From contig CAYFUI010000026.1 in the NCBI GenBank assembly GCA_964346445.1, forward strand, positions 1-7,966: a stretch of 7,966 nucleotides of DNA. The letters are read 5' to 3'. The position numbers were made by a program, and so were the translations under genes. Each line of letters starts with the position of its first letter. Positions within the stretch are counted from its first letter, which is position 1. This stretch comes from JAGOZV01 sp964346445. Its GTDB lineage: Bacteria; Patescibacteriota; Saccharimonadia; Saccharimonadales; Saccharimonadaceae. The notes beneath the pieces were generated by a model, which saw nothing but the letters and a program-made list of their open reading frames with translations, was not told the DNA's origin and made no database searches. Of this stretch, positions 5,400 to 7,966 are shown in pieces.

Positions 5400-6185
5400 T
5401 TAGCCTTTTGGCGCACTTAATAATTGGTCAATACGCATTGCCGCCACTGGCAGGCTCACCCATTCAATTTGTTCATTTCTTTTAAACCAAGTATTCTGTT
5501 TTTTAACAAGTTTTTTATCTAAGCGGGTAATTTCAGCGACCACATCTTGTAGTGGGGCTTTAACTCCTACACTGTCTAAGGCTATAAAAGCATTACTTTT
5601 TAAAATCTCACTATTTTTTGGATAAATGTGACGGGCATTTTTATATTCATCTATCAATCCTTGTTCCAACATTTGTAACGCTCTAGCCTTAATTCTTTGC
5701 TCTAACTCTTCCTTAGTTGTAGTAATTCCTACAACTATATACTGGTGTTTAGATGCTAATGTCGCTCTATCGTCATCATCGAGAACCTTCCTACTCGTTG
5801 TATTTTTAACAAATCTATAGTCATAAATTAATGCATCAACATACAGTCCGCTACCACCGACCACTATCGGCAACTTACCTCTTCTATGAATGTCCTCTAT
5901 CTTATTTTCTGCATACTTTTTATAAGCAGCCGCATTAAAAGGTGTCTTTTCAACAACACCACTCTTGTTGTAATTGAAATCTTTTGGACCAACAAGGTTA
6001 AGCCCCCAGTGCGGGATACCTGCTTGCTCCACCGCGGTAGGGACGGCAGCCGCGATGCTTACATGTTGGTACAGGGCACGAGAATCCGCACTTATTACTT
6101 CTCCATTATGTTTTTTAGCAACCTCTACAGCCAATCCACTTTTACCGCTAGCAGTTGGCCCCACAATAACTAGGACTACCCCCAT
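5400..6185 (-). CDS. miaA: tRNA dimethylallyltransferase MiaA, shortened insert domain
   Basis: MiaA transfers a dimethylallyl group from DMAPP to N6 of A37 in tRNAs reading UNN codons. Seen here: P-loop GPTASGKS (9-16), EVISADSRALY (29-39) with D34, AGIPHW (55-60), LPIVVGGSGLYVDAL (105-119), the ERI-type segment LEQRIKARALQMLEQGLIDE (161-180) and KKQNTWFKR (228-236). At 261 residues it is about 50 shorter than typical MiaA. The missing stretch falls between YDYRF (121-125) and YIVVGI (149-154), the region of the insert domain that contacts the anticodon arm and includes the HPNN-RRVIRALE segment. The GTAKP loop is also altered (AAAVPT), as is the second His of IPHH. The frame is intact, so this is a compact form rather than a broken gene; the usual reaction is likely but less certain. 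It starts one base after the thrS stop, so the two are co-transcribed. Confidence 0.88.
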   Translation of the reverse strand: MGVVLVIVGPTASGKSGLAVEVAKKHNGEVISADSRALYQHVSIAAAVPTAVEQAGIPHWGLNLVGPKDFNYNKSGVVEKTPFNAAAYKKYAENKIEDIHRRGKLPIVVGGSGLYVDALIYDYRFVKNTTSRKVLDDDDRATLASKHQYIVVGITTTKEELEQRIKARALQMLEQGLIDEYKNARHIYPKNSEILKSNAFIALDSVGVKAPLQDVVAEITRLDKKLVKKQNTWFKRNEQIEWVSLPVAAMRIDQLLSAPKG

Positions 6186-6186
6186 T

Positions 6187-7947
6187 CTATGCCAACTCTT
6201 TGAGGTAATTGGTAAGCTCTGTTAAGGCAACCTTCTCTTCGCCTGCTTGAGTGCGTACACTCACCTGCCTCACTTCTTTATCTTTTGGACCGATAATTAA
6301 TTGAACAGGTACTTTTAGTTTTGTAGCTTCACGAATTTTTTTTCCTAGGCTTTCATTTCTATCATCAACACTATAACGTAGCTCGTTGTACTTAACAGGT
6401 GTACTCAAAACCACATTATTCAACAGCGCCTGCACTTCTTCAACATAGTCCTTAACCGTATCATTTATAGTTAATATACGCACCTGCTCTGGCGCTGCCC
6501 AAAATGGAAACCACCCAGCGGTATGCTCAATAAGCACACTCATGAAACGCTCGATTGAGCCTAAAAGCGCTGCGTGTATCATCACAGGAACAGCCTTTGT
6601 ACCATCCTGGTCCACATATTCCAAACTAAAACGCTCTGGTTGAACAAAGTCCAATTGGACTGTAGCCACTTGGTGCTCTCTATCTAGAGCATCGGTAGCC
6701 ATAAAATCTATTTTTGGCCCATAAAAAGCTGCTTCACCCACCTGCTCGTAGTAGTCTAATTTATTAGCCTCGGCGGCTTGCCTTAATTGCGACTGCGCAT
6801 TATGCCATAAAGCTTCATCCCCTAAATAGCCTGGACTATCATCTCGATAACTTAATCGTACCCGTAGCCTCATGCCAAAGCTAGCATATAGTTCTTGGGC
6901 CGCTTTAATTAAGTTAGTAATCTCTTGTCCAATTTGGTCTGGACGGACAAAGACATGGCTGTCATCTTGAGTTAAAGCCCGGACACGACTTAAACCGCCC
7001 AGTTCACCGGTCTTCTCATCCCGATAATCTGTAGTGGTTTCTAAGTACCTGATAGGTAGGTCACGATAGCTACGTGGTGCAGAAGCATAAATCTGTGTAT
7101 GGTGAGGGCAGTTCATCGGCTTTAAGGCCATCTCATCACTAGTTTCTTGGCTTGTCACTAAAAATAGCTCTTCCCCAAACTTAGCCCAGTGCCCACTCAC
7201 TTCATAAAGGTCTTTTTTTGTAATATGCGGAGTCCAAACCTTTTGAAAACCATAGTTTTGGCGCAACTGGTTAGCATATTGTGCCAATAGTTCACGCAAA
7301 ACCGTACCGCGTGGTGTAAACATAGGGAGCCCAACGCCAACTAACTTGGATGTAGTATATAGATCCAATTCTTTACCCAGCTTACGGTGGTCCCGTAATT
7401 TGGCCTCTTCAACGTTTTTTAAATATATGTCTAGCTCTTCTTGGGTAGCGAAGGCCACTCCATACAGGCGCTGCATTTGTTGACGGTTTTCGTCACCACG
7501 CCAATAAGCCCCGGCCACTTTTTCTAACTTAAAAGCACCCACCTTGCTGGTGTCTGCTACGTGAGGGCCACGACAAAGGTCCTTGTATTCACCATTTGTA
7601 TAGAAGGTTACTTCAGTATCACCAACAGCGCTTAAATCATTTAAAATTTCTTCTTTGTAGGGCTGCCCCTGCTCTTTAGCCCATACTACTGCTTGATCCA
7701 TAGAAGCGCTGGTTTTAATAAAAGGTTGCGCCTCTTTAATAATTTTACGCATCTCTTTTTCAATGCGCTTAAAGTCCTGCTCAGATACCTGCTGGTCACC
7801 TAAGTCTATATCGTAATAAAAACCATTTTCAACAGCTGGCCCTACCCCAAACTGAGCTTGTGGCCATAGCCGCTTAACCGCCGCAGCCATAATGTGGGAC
7901 AGGCTATGCCGCATTGTCTCTAAATTAACAGTTTGTTCATTTTTCAT
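6187..7947 (-). CDS. thrS: Threonyl-tRNA synthetase without TGS domain
   Basis: This class II synthetase charges tRNA-Thr. The 586-residue protein begins directly at the N2 editing domain: HSLSH (14-18), GVGPAVENGFYYD (34-46) and CRGPH (125-129) carry the editing-site residues H14, H18, C125 and H129. The N-terminal TGS domain (about 60 residues in E. coli) is absent. The catalytic core follows: KPMNCPHH (zinc ligand C280), the motif 2 region YRDEKTGELGGLSRVRALTQDDSHVF spanning 308-333 (H331 ligand), FYGPKIDF (408-415), and VMIHAALLGSIERF (455-468, H458 ligand; motif 3). The arginine usual after that His (IHR) is Ala here. The anticodon-binding domain occupies about 487-586. The start is set by homology and by the promoter 6 nt upstream. 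There is no Shine-Dalgarno. It is followed by miaA after one base. Confidence 0.96.
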   Translation of the reverse strand: MKNEQTVNLETMRHSLSHIMAAAVKRLWPQAQFGVGPAVENGFYYDIDLGDQQVSEQDFKRIEKEMRKIIKEAQPFIKTSASMDQAVVWAKEQGQPYKEEILNDLSAVGDTEVTFYTNGEYKDLCRGPHVADTSKVGAFKLEKVAGAYWRGDENRQQMQRLYGVAFATQEELDIYLKNVEEAKLRDHRKLGKELDLYTTSKLVGVGLPMFTPRGTVLRELLAQYANQLRQNYGFQKVWTPHITKKDLYEVSGHWAKFGEELFLVTSQETSDEMALKPMNCPHHTQIYASAPRSYRDLPIRYLETTTDYRDEKTGELGGLSRVRALTQDDSHVFVRPDQIGQEITNLIKAAQELYASFGMRLRVRLSYRDDSPGYLGDEALWHNAQSQLRQAAEANKLDYYEQVGEAAFYGPKIDFMATDALDREHQVATVQLDFVQPERFSLEYVDQDGTKAVPVMIHAALLGSIERFMSVLIEHTAGWFPFWAAPEQVRILTINDTVKDYVEEVQALLNNVVLSTPVKYNELRYSVDDRNESLGKKIREATKLKVPVQLIIGPKDKEVRQVSVRTQAGEEKVALTELTNYLKELA

Positions 7948-7953
7948 AATATA

Positions 7954-7962
7954 ATTATACCA
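7954..7962 (-). promoter_or_regulatory. Extended -10 promoter of thrS; leaderless start predicted
   Basis: TGGTATAAT (7962 to 7954) is a perfect extended -10. Exactly 6 nt separate it from the A of the thrS ATG at 7947, the normal distance to a transcription start. The -35 region would lie outside the window. No ribosome site exists between, so the mRNA is probably leaderless. Confidence 0.65.
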
Positions 7963-7966
7963 CTTA

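Noticed and set aside
5886..6225. Plus-strand open frames opposite miaA and the thrS end
   Set aside because: Antisense shadows of well-supported genes; no ribosome site or family resemblance.
1..7966. Defence island, CRISPR, toxin-antitoxin or mobile element
   Set aside because: No repeats with spacers, transposase, integrase or paired small toxin genes seen; the window is mostly housekeeping and small conserved membrane or regulatory genes.

Overview
The window looks like a core-genome segment of a Patescibacteria/CPR bacterium, most likely Candidatus Saccharibacteria (TM7). This rests on gene content, compact domain architectures and AT-rich, tightly packed genes; no rRNA or phylogeny is available here to prove it. 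The genetic code appears standard: the TGA that ends the winged-helix gene sits in a normal ATGA overlap, which argues against the UGA=Gly code of Gracilibacteria/SR1. No mobile element, CRISPR array, tRNA or rRNA was seen.

Layout, right to left along the minus strand. A translation-related cluster comes first: thrS (threonyl-tRNA synthetase without a TGS domain), then miaA (tRNA A37 dimethylallyltransferase with a shortened insert domain). Next are a winged-helix protein with a decayed nucleotidyltransferase-like domain and, overlapping it by ATGA, a metallo-beta-lactamase-fold protein that has lost its metal ligands. A strong 13-bp hairpin at 4018-4052 separates this group from the convergent plus-strand gene rpmB (ribosomal protein bL28), which has its own near-consensus promoter. 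Divergent from rpmB is a two-gene unit: a DUF2207 membrane protein with a glycine-rich tail, and an M50 (site-2-protease-like) membrane metalloprotease whose Shine-Dalgarno lies inside the codons of that tail. Beyond it, a promoter at the end of the M50 gene appears to drive a structured RNA or leader of about 140-165 nt. This precedes a fusion of a Nudix-fold domain with decayed catalytic residues to an RNase HI domain with all four catalytic acidic residues.

Points that stand out. (1) Three proteins (Nudix part of the RNase H fusion, MBL-fold protein, nucleotidyltransferase-like domain) keep a recognisable fold but lack key catalytic or metal-binding residues. (2) There is an unassigned structured RNA candidate at about 965-1105. 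(3) Extended -10 promoters (TGnTATAAT-like) recur, two of them placed so that transcription should begin at or within a few nucleotides of the start codon (thrS and the winged-helix gene). I see no obvious defence system or mobile accessory locus; the novelty is in these smaller features.
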